The notes: generated by a model from the letters alone, not told the origin. DNA of 64,000 bases from Saprospiraceae bacterium (GCA_027488855.1 JAIYAV010000233.1:34375-98374); one strand, 5' to 3'; positions 38,646-48,045 are shown, counted from the first letter of the stretch. Translations and numbers: made by a program.

Positions 38646-39272
38646 CTACTCTTCCCGGCCACCTTTCAGCTCGTCCTGATAGGTTTCCAGTTCTGCCCAC
38701 TGACCAGCATCCGCCATTGCGGCTTGTTTGCCCCAAGTAGCAGGATCGTGGATTCTGAAACGAGGACCAGCCTCATCCAGAATTTCTTCCAATTTTTCGA
38801 TAGGAGCAGCTGCCAATTCCGCCCAGGTCGTAATTCCTGCTGCGTGCATCAACTCTTCGATTTTTGGACCAATGCCTTCAACCAGTTTCAGGTCATCCTG
38901 CTTCACCTTTTTGCCGCTAGGCAAGGTGATGGAAGCTGATTTTTTAGCAACTGGTGTGGTGACTACATCCGCCACTTCCTCCACAACTACTGGTGCAGCT
39001 TTGGCTACAAGTGCAGTTTCCAGTGGAAGGATGTTGACGTAAGTACGGTCTTTCTTAGACCTGGAAAAGGATACTGTACCCGTAATTTGTGCATGCAGGG
39101 TAAAGTCTTTGCCCATGTATACATTTTCGCCTGGGTGGAATTTGGTGCCACGCTGACGAACGAGGATGTTTCCTGCCTTAGCATACTGGCCGCCGAACAA
39201 TTTTACGCCGAGGCGTTTACTGTTACTGTCCCGGCCGTTGTCGGAACTACCGACGCCTTTCTTATGTGCCAT
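38646..39272 (-). CDS. rpmA: 50S ribosomal protein L27 with long C-terminal helix-hairpin-helix extension
   Basis: [67 protein letters not shown] (L27), then [62 protein letters not shown]. Confidence 0.93.
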   Translation of the reverse strand: MAHKKGVGSSDNGRDSNSKRLGVKLFGGQYAKAGNILVRQRGTKFHPGENVYMGKDFTLHAQITGTVSFSRSKKDRTYVNILPLETALVAKAAPVVVEEVADVVTTPVAKKSASITLPSGKKVKQDDLKLVEGIGPKIEELMHAAGITTWAELAAAPIEKLEEILDEAGPRFRIHDPATWGKQAAMADAGQWAELETYQDELKGGREE

Positions 39273-39294
39273 GACTAATTTCTTTTAGTTTGGT

Positions 39295-39606
39295 TTAACC
39301 AGCGATGCTGTCAATTTTGATTTTGGTGAAAGACTGACGGTGACCGTTTTTCACGCGGTAGCCTTTGCGTCTTTTCTTTTTGAACACGACCACTTTGTCA
39401 CCTTTCTGGTGGCCGATTACCGTTGCACTGACCGAGGCACTGCCAACGAAAGGCTTGCCAATTTGCACGGCGCCGTCTTTTTCAATCAATTGAACCTGAT
39501 CGAAAGAAACTCCGTCGCCTGCATTTGCGTCGAGCTGGTGGACGAAGAGCTCCTGCCCTTCCTCAACTTTGAATTGTTGACCAGCTATCGTTACGATTGC
39601 AAACAT
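39295..39606 (-). CDS. rplU: 50S ribosomal protein L21
   Basis: MFAIVTIAGQQFKVEEGQELFVHQLDANAGDGVSFDQVQLIEKDG...VVVFKKKRRKGYRVKNGHRQSFTKIKI. Confidence 0.97.
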   Translation of the reverse strand: MFAIVTIAGQQFKVEEGQELFVHQLDANAGDGVSFDQVQLIEKDGAVQIGKPFVGSASVSATVIGHQKGDKVVVFKKKRRKGYRVKNGHRQSFTKIKIDSIAG

Positions 39607-39646
39607 GATGAATTAAATTTTAATTGCTTTTTGAAGAAATTGGGTG

Positions 39647-39675
39647 CAAAGATAAAGCTTTGTATGACACTACAA
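39647..39675 (-). promoter_or_regulatory. Candidate Bacteroidota-type promoter for rplU-rpmA
   Basis: Minus strand TATCTTTG (TAnnTTTG, complement of caaagata at 39647-39654) with TTG (complement caa 39673-39675), spacer 18 nt. Confidence 0.45.
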
Positions 39676-39712
39676 AATAAAAAGTTGAAGAGTTTAAACT
39701 TAAACTTTTCAA

Positions 39713-40948
39713 CTAGATCAGGTCTTCCAATTTCAGCTCCGTTTTTATCCGCTCTCCGTTGCGCAGGATGATCATGTTGATCCTTTTTCCCACTTTTCCC
39801 CTGAATTTGGACATCAAATCCTGGAGTTTAAAAAAAGAAGCAGGTACCCCATTGACGGATTTAATTTCGTCTCCGGAAATGATCCCAGCCTTGGCCGCCG
39901 GGCTAAGTGGAACGATGTCGAAGACAATAAATTTGGAAAGCGCCGCACCGGAGGCAGTGACAAACAGCCCACTGCGGTCGAATTCAAATTTTTTCTTGAA
40001 ATAGGGGTTGGGCTGTACAAAGACCCTATTTTGGACGTAATCGATGATGAGCGTGAAACGGTCCAGTAGTTGATTTCCAATGATGCCATTGCGTTTGTTC
40101 ATGTAAGTACTGTCCTCAACCACGGGTATTTCTTGAAAATTGGTGAGTACCTCATTGAACTGATGCTCAGAAAATTTCAAACTTTTGACCCGGCCTAAGT
40201 AACCGTAGATGACGCCACCCAGGCCTCGCCCTAAAACGCTCCGGATCACTTTTTCAGGTATTTTAAGCCCGTCGTGGGTATCCGTATAGAGCAACAAGGC
40301 AATGCTGGCCCCCGTGTCCATCAATAATTTGGTTTGTATGGTGGTATCATTGCCCAATTTGACCGGAGCAATCAAATAAGGCTTACTGCGGTGCATCTCC
40401 AGGGGGAATTCAGTAAAATGCCCTTTGGGGAGCTGAAAAACAGCCGGATCGTAGAGGGTAATGATCTGTTTGTAATAATTGATTTTGACAATAAAGCGTC
40501 GAAAAAAATCAGCACCGAGAATGCCATGGATATCAATCCCCGAAAACTCGTCGAACTGAAAATAGTCCTCTTCTAGCACCAAAATAGAACGCTGGCTGGC
40601 CCGCATGTCGCCGATGCGAAAAGAGATTCCCCTGACCAGGTAGGCGTAGAGGGTTTGGCTCAAATCGGAGCCGTAAATGGTAAAACGTTTTTGATAATCG
40701 ATTTGAAACAAATCCGTGATCTCGCGCTTGGTTAAAATGGTGTTTTCTGCGCCGGTATCAAAAATGAATTTAAGGGGGAAGATGTCGTTAAACATCAGTT
40801 TGATGATGATGAAATTGTTTTCATAATCAAAAGGAATGTCTACATGGGTTTGGCCATTGAGAAAAGTCAAGTCGTTTCCCTGTGCTTTAACATTGACGAA
40901 ACATCCAAGGTACAATAGTCCAAAAAGAACAAAGGCAATAGGTTTCAT
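39713..40948 (-). CDS. Retropepsin-like aspartic protease with C-terminal PDZ domain, secreted
   Basis: FIFDTGAENTILTKRE and LLMDTGASIALLL (DTGA motifs); PDZ-like AGIISGDEIKSVNGVPAS; start at MKPIAFVLFGLLYLGCF. Confidence 0.85.
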   Translation of the reverse strand: MKPIAFVLFGLLYLGCFVNVKAQGNDLTFLNGQTHVDIPFDYENNFIIIKLMFNDIFPLKFIFDTGAENTILTKREITDLFQIDYQKRFTIYGSDLSQTLYAYLVRGISFRIGDMRASQRSILVLEEDYFQFDEFSGIDIHGILGADFFRRFIVKINYYKQIITLYDPAVFQLPKGHFTEFPLEMHRSKPYLIAPVKLGNDTTIQTKLLMDTGASIALLLYTDTHDGLKIPEKVIRSVLGRGLGGVIYGYLGRVKSLKFSEHQFNEVLTNFQEIPVVEDSTYMNKRNGIIGNQLLDRFTLIIDYVQNRVFVQPNPYFKKKFEFDRSGLFVTASGAALSKFIVFDIVPLSPAAKAGIISGDEIKSVNGVPASFFKLQDLMSKFRGKVGKRINMIILRNGERIKTELKLEDLI

Positions 40949-40980
40949 ACAGTCAGGTTTTAAAAGAGGTTCCGTGTTTC

Positions 40981-41046
40981 GGGGTTCCAAAGTTCCAGGC
41001 CGCACCTCGACTCTGCTTGGTGACCGCCCTGGAACTTTGGAACCCT
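40981..41046. repeat. Long inverted repeat (about 19-nt arms) in a divergent intergenic region
   Basis: ggggttccaaagttccagg / ccctggaactttggaaccct; loop gcacctcgactctgcttggtga resembles the loop at 26402-26423. Confidence 0.85.
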
Positions 41047-41370
41047 AGAGCTTTGGAAGCTTGCTTTTCGATTCACAATATAATTTGGTAAAACAAAATA
41101 TCCCGAAAATCTTTTTACCTATTCTTGGTTATTTCAGACTTATTTTAGACTTTTACGCCCGGTCAATTAGTGTAATGCACACACCAAGTTTGGGAAAAAA
41201 CCTATCCCAGCAAATAAGCGCAGTTAAAATACGAAAGAGAGACAATGGTTCAAAATCATTTGCAGTGAAAGATTCCCTACTGTGAAGTGGGTTTCCTATA
41301 CACACGCTTTCTGAAAGGAAGGCAATTTTTTGATGTAAGCACAATTTTTTTAACAAAACACTAATAATGT

Positions 41371-44367
41371 ATGAAACTTAAAGTCGGCTATTGCTCGAGG
41401 TGGCTTCTCGCGGCAGTTGCAATTCTTTTGTGCAACTTCGCTTTCGCCCAACGTTCGCTTTCTGGTAAAATTACCGACAAAAGCAACGGCGAAGCACTCA
41501 TCGGTGCCAACATCCTCGTAGTGGGTACTGGTTCAGGCACAGTTACCGATTTCGATGGGTCTTATACCTTGGAGGTTCCAGCGGGTGCAACCGAACTGGA
41601 AATCTCTTACACGGGTTATACGACACAGCGACTTCCGATAGGTACCGCAACTACACTGGACATTCAACTGGAAGCAGGCCAATTGCTGGACGAAGTGGTG
41701 GTAACTGGTTACGGTAGCTCTAAATCCAGAGAAGTGTCTAGTTCCATTGTCCAGGTCAAAGCTAAAGATTTCAACGGGGGGAACATCACTAGTGCTGCGC
41801 AATTGCTGCAGGGTAAAGTAGCAGGCTTGTCCATTACGCGCGCTGGGGGTAACCCCAACGAAGGCTTCCAACTGCGCTTGCGTGGTTTGTCAACCTTGGG
41901 TGCCAACGCCTCTCCACTGATCGTAATCGATGGAGCAGTAGGTGGTTCTTTGAATAACGTTGACCCCAACGATATCGAGACCATGACTGTTCTAAAGGAT
42001 GCTTCCGCAGCGGCCATCTATGGCTCACGGGGTGCATCAGGGGTAATTCTGATCACAACCAAACGTGGCCAAAATGGTCGCTTTACGGTTGACTACAACG
42101 GTATGGTCACCACAGAGAGCAGAATGCGTGACTTGCCAATCATGACCGCTGAAGAATGGCGTCAAATTCCAAGTTTCAACTTGCCCGCTGCTGTTAAAGC
42201 GACTTATGCAGATCGTGGAGCCAGCACCGACTGGGTAGATGAAGTAACCCAAAGCGCGCTTTCACACATCCACAACTTGTCATTTTCTGGGGGTACCAAA
42301 CAAGGCAACTATCGGGTAGCTTTCAACTTCCGTGATCTAGAAGGAATTCAGAGAAATACTGGTCGTGAGACACTCAATGGCCGCTTCTCTTTGACTCAAA
42401 AGGCCTTGAACGACAAATTGACGCTCACTGCTGATTTGTCGATCACTACCATCAAAGCAAGTTTTGGAAACCAAGCTGCACTACGGTATGCGCAGTTATA
42501 CAACCCGACAGCACCAGTGCGTTCAGACAAACCTGAATTTGCCAAGTATGGTGGCTATTATGAGGAGTTGTTGTTTGATTATTTCAACCCGGTAGCGATC
42601 AATGAGCTGACCACGAACGAAGGTGAAAATGCTGAAATTTTGGGCAACTTCAAGTTAGACTATGAACTGGCCAAAGGTTTGACGGTTTCGGGTTTCTACT
42701 CTCGTCAGCGCAACAATGACTTTTTTGGCTCTTACACTAGCCGGCAGTCTTTGTTTGGTGGTGGGGTTGACCGCAGAGGTCAAGCTAGCCGTCGCAACGA
42801 CCAAACGAATATCCAACAAGCTACATTTACAGCTACTTATGCCAAGAATTTTGGTAAGTTAGACTTCCGCCTGTTGGGGGGGTATGAATACATCAAAAAC
42901 GATTTTCAGGGTACTGGTGCAAGTGCGTTCAATTTCCTGAGTGATGTATTTGGCTACGATAACTTGAGTACTGCATTCTCTTGGCGTTTGGGAGAAAGTA
43001 GTGCTTTCTCCTACCGCAATGATTTTGAAAGCGTATCACAATTCGGACGTTTGAATTTGAGCTATGATGACACCTATCACATGGCTGTAACGGTGCGCCG
43101 CGAGGGCAACTCTCGTTTTGGTGACGGCAACAAGTACGGTATTTTTCCAGGGGTATCCTTCGGTGCTGACTTGGTAAAGGCGATGGGCCTGGATTTTGCT
43201 GATGCGTTCAAATTCCGCGTCAGCTATGGCCAGGCAGGTAACATTCCTGGAAGCAGCTATATTGCACTTGAGCGCTTTGGCTTAGGGGCCAACTTCTTTT
43301 ACAATGGTGCTTATGTACCCTCCGTACAGCCAGTATCCAACCCTAACCCGGGGTTGAAGTGGGAGCGCCAGACGGACATCAACGTTGGGGTCGACTTCTC
43401 CTTTATGAACTACCGCCTGAATGGTTCGATAGAATACTATGTGCGTGACGTTAATGACTTACTCTTTAATGTACAGGTACCCGTTCCACCAAACCTCGTA
43501 CCCACAACCGATATAAACCTGGGCCAAATCCGCAACACTGGTTTGGAAATTGCCCTGAACTACAATGTGATCAAGAAGGAGAAATTTAGCTATGATTTGT
43601 CCTTGACACCTACGTTTTACTTGTCCAATAAACTGGTATCCCTGTCGAATGAAGAATTTGACTTCGGTACGGAGCGATTCATTGCCAACGTTGGTTCTCC
43701 AGGTTTGAACGGTACAGATATGGTCCGCGTCAAAGAGGGTGAGCCGATTGGTAACTTCTACGGCTTCATTTACAAAGGTGTGAAAGAGGACGGCAAATGG
43801 CAATTCGAAGACCTGGATGGTGATGGCAAACAAGAGGAAAGAATTGACGATGAAACAGTAATCGGCAATGGTATCCAAAACTGGGAACTAGGCTGGGGCA
43901 ACTCTTTCAAAATGGGTAATTTCGATGTGAACTTGTTCTTCCGTGGGGTATTTGGCCACGACCTGGTTAACACTTACCGGACCTTCTACGAAACCCTGAA
44001 TACCTTGACCTGGAACCGCGTCAAAGCTGATGGGTACTTCAATGAAAAGTTGACAGATGGGGCCAAGTTTTCCAGCTACCAGGTAGAGAAAGCATCTTTC
44101 TTGAAATTGGACAATGCCTCATTGGGGTATACCTTCAATCTTAAACCTGGTAGTAGCTTCAATAAGGTCAGAGTATTCGCACAAGGTCAAAACTTGTTCG
44201 TCATCACCAAGTATACCGGTTCTGACCCAGAAGCACGTCCAAGTGACAGAGACCAACTAGTTGATGGTCGTGCCACTGCTAATGCTATCTTGTCTCCTGG
44301 TATTGACCGTCGTGGTACCTACTTCATGGTGAGAGGTATCTCCTTTGGTTTGAACCTGGGCTTCTAA
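41371..44367 (+). CDS. SusC/RagA-family TonB-linked outer membrane protein
   Basis: SGKITDKSNGEALIGANILVVGTGSGTVTDFDGSYTL; VTGYGSSKSREVSSSIVQV; DIETMTVLKDASAAAIYGSRGASGVILITTKRG. Confidence 0.95.
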   Translation: MKLKVGYCSRWLLAAVAILLCNFAFAQRSLSGKITDKSNGEALIGANILVVGTGSGTVTDFDGSYTLEVPAGATELEISYTGYTTQRLPIGTATTLDIQLEAGQLLDEVVVTGYGSSKSREVSSSIVQVKAKDFNGGNITSAAQLLQGKVAGLSITRAGGNPNEGFQLRLRGLSTLGANASPLIVIDGAVGGSLNNVDPNDIETMTVLKDASAAAIYGSRGASGVILITTKRGQNGRFTVDYNGMVTTESRMRDLPIMTAEEWRQIPSFNLPAAVKATYADRGASTDWVDEVTQSALSHIHNLSFSGGTKQGNYRVAFNFRDLEGIQRNTGRETLNGRFSLTQKALNDKLTLTADLSITTIKASFGNQAALRYAQLYNPTAPVRSDKPEFAKYGGYYEELLFDYFNPVAINELTTNEGENAEILGNFKLDYELAKGLTVSGFYSRQRNNDFFGSYTSRQSLFGGGVDRRGQASRRNDQTNIQQATFTATYAKNFGKLDFRLLGGYEYIKNDFQGTGASAFNFLSDVFGYDNLSTAFSWRLGESSAFSYRNDFESVSQFGRLNLSYDDTYHMAVTVRREGNSRFGDGNKYGIFPGVSFGADLVKAMGLDFADAFKFRVSYGQAGNIPGSSYIALERFGLGANFFYNGAYVPSVQPVSNPNPGLKWERQTDINVGVDFSFMNYRLNGSIEYYVRDVNDLLFNVQVPVPPNLVPTTDINLGQIRNTGLEIALNYNVIKKEKFSYDLSLTPTFYLSNKLVSLSNEEFDFGTERFIANVGSPGLNGTDMVRVKEGEPIGNFYGFIYKGVKEDGKWQFEDLDGDGKQEERIDDETVIGNGIQNWELGWGNSFKMGNFDVNLFFRGVFGHDLVNTYRTFYETLNTLTWNRVKADGYFNEKLTDGAKFSSYQVEKASFLKLDNASLGYTFNLKPGSSFNKVRVFAQGQNLFVITKYTGSDPEARPSDRDQLVDGRATANAILSPGIDRRGTYFMVRGISFGLNLGF

Positions 44368-44380
44368 ATGTGAGTAGATT

Positions 44381-44416
44381 TGATTTTACCTATTCCCAAC
44401 AAGAAAGGTAAAATCA
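44381..44416 (+). other. Intergenic stem-loop between susC-like and susD-like genes (possible attenuator)
   Basis: tgattttacct attcccaacaagaa aggtaaaatca. Confidence 0.6.
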
Positions 44417-44550
44417 CATCAGAGGTCTTAAAATGTATGCTATTTTTCATTTGTTCAGAAAAGCCTGATATTGGTGAAACATTTCAGGCGACTTGGGTTT
44501 TAAACGGGTGAAACTTAGTGTACTTAAATCATTTTAAATCAATTGCAATC

Positions 44551-46110
44551 ATGAAAAAATATTGGTTTAAGGCCCTATTAGCAGGCCTGTTCGTTATCGC
44601 GTTCAACCAATCTTGTTCTGATCTGGAGGAGACACTCTACGATCAGATCAAAGCGGATGAATTCTTCAAAAACGATGAAGAATTCATTGCAGCGATGGGC
44701 GCGGCGTATACCAACCTTTACGGTTTTCAAAGCCACGGTAGCTACATGGCGCTACAAGAGGTTTCTTCCGATGAGATCATGATCCCACAGCGAGGTGGTG
44801 ACTGGTTTGACGGTGGTCAGTGGCTGAATGCTCACCGCGCACAATACAACGTTGCGGATGAGAACCTGCGCAACTCGTGGCTTTTCCTTTTCGGCGGGGT
44901 CAACACTTGTAATCGCTTGATCTTTCAGTTCAACAAACTGATCAATGAAGGGGCTGTAGACCCAGCTTTAGCTACTCCTTTTATTTCTGAGCTGAGAACC
45001 TTGCGGGCACTTTGGTACCTATGGTTGATCGACAGCTTTGGTAACGTTCCGATTGTTGATCGTTTTGATGTAGCTGCTGATTTTGCTCCAAAAAACTCTA
45101 CTCGTGCAGAGGTGTATGCCTTCATCGAAAAAGAGCTGAACGAAGCAGTACCTACCCTTTCCAAAAAGAAAGATGCCACTACTTATGCACGGATCAACTA
45201 CTATGTTGGTAAAGCTATCCAAGCTAAATTGTATCTGAACGCTCAGGTATACAAAGGTGCTCCTGAGTGGGACAAAGCAATAGCAGCAGCAGATGAGATC
45301 ATCAACTCCGGCCTTTACAGCATGGAAGGTGATTATTTCACCAACTTTAACAGCAACAACGCTGGTTCCAAGGAAAACATCTTTGTGATTCCTTACGATC
45401 AGGTAAATGCTCAGGGTTTCAACCTGCCACAGATGACTTTGCACTACGTGAGCCAGGAAACTTTCAACCTGCGCGAACAGCCCTGGAATGGTTATTGCTC
45501 ATTGGCGGAGTTTTACAACTCCTACGAGAACACCGATAAGCGCAAAGGGATACCCGGAAATCAAAAAATCCGTGGTAACTTCTTGGCTGGTCAGCAGTTC
45601 AAAGCAGACGGTACTACACCTGCTACGGATGGTTCCGCTGATGATCCAGATGGCCCGAATGTGGTTTTCACGCCTGAAATCAACGCTCACTTTCCCAACT
45701 GTTTCCGTCAAGCAGGTGCACGGGTAGGTAAGTTTGAATTCCCTGCAGGTGCTACGCCTAACCTGAACACAGACTTCCCGATCTTCCGTTATGCGGATAT
45801 CCTTTTGGTGAAGGCAGAGGCACTGTGGCGCAAAAGTGCTGGTGATGCTGCGGCCTTGGCTTTGGTTAATCAGGTACGTACTCGTGCAGGTGTAGCAGCA
45901 TATACATCACTGACTGCCGACAACATTCTGGCAGAACGTGGTCGCGAAATGTTCTTCGAAGCGTGGCGTCGTTCGGATTTGATCCGTTTGGGTAAGTACG
46001 ATGCAGCACGTCAGTGGAAGCCAGCTTCTGAGCCCTGTAAGCAGTTGTGGCCAATCCCACGTCAGCAGCTTGATGCCAACAAAAACTTGAAGCAGAACCC
46101 TTGCTATTAA
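44551..46110 (+). CDS. SusD/RagB-family nutrient-binding outer membrane lipoprotein
   Basis: MKKYWFKALLAGLFVIAFNQSCSDLEE lipobox; RTLRALWYLWLIDSFGNVPIV; YADILLVKAEALWR; ILAERGREMFFEAWRRSDLIRLGKYD. Confidence 0.95.
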   Translation: MKKYWFKALLAGLFVIAFNQSCSDLEETLYDQIKADEFFKNDEEFIAAMGAAYTNLYGFQSHGSYMALQEVSSDEIMIPQRGGDWFDGGQWLNAHRAQYNVADENLRNSWLFLFGGVNTCNRLIFQFNKLINEGAVDPALATPFISELRTLRALWYLWLIDSFGNVPIVDRFDVAADFAPKNSTRAEVYAFIEKELNEAVPTLSKKKDATTYARINYYVGKAIQAKLYLNAQVYKGAPEWDKAIAAADEIINSGLYSMEGDYFTNFNSNNAGSKENIFVIPYDQVNAQGFNLPQMTLHYVSQETFNLREQPWNGYCSLAEFYNSYENTDKRKGIPGNQKIRGNFLAGQQFKADGTTPATDGSADDPDGPNVVFTPEINAHFPNCFRQAGARVGKFEFPAGATPNLNTDFPIFRYADILLVKAEALWRKSAGDAAALALVNQVRTRAGVAAYTSLTADNILAERGREMFFEAWRRSDLIRLGKYDAARQWKPASEPCKQLWPIPRQQLDANKNLKQNPCY

Positions 46111-46149
46111 TGTAAATCAATCGCGTTAAGCTAGATTTATACTTATTCT

Positions 46150-46192
46150 ACAGGAGGTGCAACATTAATTTGTTGCACCTCCTGTTTTTTTT
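46150..46192 (+). terminator. Rho-independent terminator downstream of susD-like gene
   Basis: acaggaggtgcaac attaattt gttgcacctcctgt followed by tttttttt. Confidence 0.9.
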
Positions 46193-46545
46193 AATAGAAA
46201 CTTTATAACTTTAATATTAATATTGCAAAGATATCGTTACTTTTATGTTGTAGTTTTGAATAGGAGGGAATAAAAGCTCCTTTAAGCTATACCTCAAAGA
46301 ATACAAGATGGGATTGCCTGTTGTTTTTACTTATACTAAAGATAAAGACTATACTTTTGAAAGGGATGCGTACGCATTAAATTTTCGAATAACAGATTGA
46401 ACTATGCCTTGCATCACTTCCATCTGAATGGTTCATACAATTTTTGTAATGATTGAATGTACGACTTCCTGTAATGAGTTCAACGTATCGCGTCAAATTG
46501 TGAATGTATTGTATAACTTAAAATTTTCTTCCAAATTTCCTTATC

Positions 46546-46881
46546 ATGGAATCTAAAAAGTTAAAACTCAAGTTGAGTAAAAAGACCATCGCTATCCTGA
46601 ATAATCAGGATATGTTACAAATGGAAGGCGGCACATATACCCAATTGGGTGGAACTTGCACCTGTGGGTGTGGTGGGCCAGGTACTTTCGGCGGCTGTAA
46701 CGGATCAACTGATAACTGTGGTGGAGGTCCTCCAGGCTGTTTCCAGGCTTACAATACGGGTAGATGCCAAACTTCACCACCTCCTCCTACTAAGGACTGT
46801 AATATAACAAATGTCTGCCTTACTAATCCAACCACCCCTTGTCAGAATATCCCAAATTGCCAAACATTTCAAGCGTGCTAG
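46546..46881 (+). CDS. Lanthipeptide-type precursor peptide 1 (GG leader, Cys/Thr-rich core)
   Basis: KLKLSKKTIAILNNQDMLQMEGG leader typical of Bacteroidota class I lanthipeptide precursors; core TYTQLGGTCTCGCGGPGTFGGCNGSTDNCGGGPPGCFQAYNTGRCQTSPPPPTKDCNITNVCLTNPTTPCQNIPNCQTFQAC (12 Cys). Confidence 0.88.
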   Translation: MESKKLKLKLSKKTIAILNNQDMLQMEGGTYTQLGGTCTCGCGGPGTFGGCNGSTDNCGGGPPGCFQAYNTGRCQTSPPPPTKDCNITNVCLTNPTTPCQNIPNCQTFQAC

Positions 46882-46900
46882 AAATTGATTTATAATAATT

Positions 46901-46935
46901 GAACAGAATGACTTTAAACTAAGTCATTCTGTCAA
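46901..46935 (+). terminator. Stem-loop downstream of precursor 1
   Basis: gaacagaatgactt taaact aagtcattctgtcaa. Confidence 0.6.
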
Positions 46936-47139
46936 TTATTTGCGGCCTTCGTTAATCTTCAGTAATTCAGTAGCTTAATCTTGGCTTGCGATAATTTGAA
47001 TTATACCCCATAGGTAGTTGTAACTGCTGAGTAGTTCAAATGCTGACAAAATGGGCTATCTCTCCAATGCGATGTAATAGCCCATTCTAGTGGTAAGAAA
47101 TAGAGCTTTTCTTTATGTTTTCTTGTTTTTGTAAGTAAT

Positions 47140-47569
47140 ATGCTTGAGCAGTATCCTGATGCCTTACTTATTTTTGATTTCTTTCATGTTTGTGAAAGTT
47201 GCTATTTGGGCTGATACCCCAAATTGGTTTGAGCAGATGAAAACTCATTTGCTAGTAGGTCGCCAACTCAAAGTTCGGCAGAGTATATTGCAAATGAAGC
47301 AATTACCCGTAGAACAAAAAGATGAGTTATTGACTTATCTGGAGAATAATGAGTATCGAAAGAAGTGTGACGAGTACTGAAATAAAGGACTAATGATTGG
47401 CAGTGGCCCGATTGAATCAGCTCATCGTACTCTACTACAGATTAGAATGAAACGATGTGGGCAACGATGGTCTGATGAGTGTTGTGATAAAATGACCAAA
47501 CTTAGAGTCGCTTTACGCAGCCAGAAATTCGACCTCATCACCAATATATTTAGGAAATTCGCAGTTTAA
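47140..47569 (+). pseudogene. Decayed transposase fragment (C-terminal part; frameshift plus in-frame TGA)
   Basis: LEQYPDALLIFDFFHVCES (frame 1), then ADTPNWFEQMKTHLLVGRQLKVRQSILQMKQLPVEQKDELLTYLENNEYRKKCDEY-TGA-NKGLMIGSGPIESAHRTLLQIRMKRCGQRWSDECCDKMTKLRVALRSQKFD (frame 2). IGSGPIESAHRTLLQxRMKxxGQRWS is a typical transposase C-terminus (ISKra4-like by recollection). Confidence 0.75.
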
Positions 47570-47660
47570 TGATGGACTCCAACAATTCGAATTACACCCT
47601 TTGGTAGACTAGTTCAAGCACCTGCCAGCGCTAATTTTCCACACTTTATAACATTGAACA

Positions 47661-47996
47661 ATGAATCAAAAACATTCTTTAAAAAAATTGTCTTTGAGTA
47701 AAAAGACTATCGCCATCCTGAATAATCAGGATATGGTAGAAATGCAAGGAGGCACCTACACTATGCTAGCTGGGACATGCACCTGCCAGTGTACGGGGAC
47801 GAACGTGAACACGAACGTTTGCCCTACTAACCTCCCCGACTGCGGCGGCGGCGGGGATTGCTACAATTCTTACAATACAGGGCGTTGTAACACGGGGGGA
47901 AATGGCAGTACTATCAAAAGCGCTACTTACGGAAGTTGCCCGACAGTTCATTCGAACACCTGTTGGGGAGCCCAACCTGTTGGATGTACTTTGTAA
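47661..47996 (+). CDS. Lanthipeptide-type precursor peptide 2 (paralogue of precursor 1)
   Basis: KKLSLSKKTIAILNNQDMVEMQGG leader; core TYTMLAGTCTCQCTGTNVNTNVCPTNLPDCGGGGDCYNSYNTGRCNTGGNGSTIKSATYGSCPTVHSNTCWGAQPVGCTL (10 Cys). Confidence 0.88.
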   Translation: MNQKHSLKKLSLSKKTIAILNNQDMVEMQGGTYTMLAGTCTCQCTGTNVNTNVCPTNLPDCGGGGDCYNSYNTGRCNTGGNGSTIKSATYGSCPTVHSNTCWGAQPVGCTL

Positions 47997-48008
47997 GCTA
48001 GAGGAAAA

Positions 48009-48045
48009 GAAAGGCTATCTCACCGTCGTGGTGAGATAGCTTTTC
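48009..48045 (+). terminator. Rho-independent-type stem-loop downstream of precursor 2
   Basis: gaaaggctatctcacc gtcgt ggtgagatagcttttc. Confidence 0.75.

Noticed and set aside
38213-38740. Overlapping ORFs 38213..38740 + and 38239..38736 -
   Set aside because: They translate through the composite palindromic repeats (TDLSARKG/TDKSVGW repeats) and into rpmA; not credible proteins.
41371-46110. SusC/SusD pair as part of the lanthipeptide cluster
   Set aside because: A strong terminator follows SusD at 46150-46192 and this is a common nutrient-uptake pair; functional linkage is unsupported.
46592-46780. Antisense ORFs opposite the precursor peptides (46592..46780 -, 47766..47975 -)
   Set aside because: Low-complexity shadow frames with no recognisable motifs; the + frames have clear leader conservation.
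47378-47380. In-frame TGA in the transposase fragment considered as recoding (selenocysteine/Trp)
   Set aside because: The gene also has an upstream frameshift and lacks its 5' part; simple decay is the better explanation.
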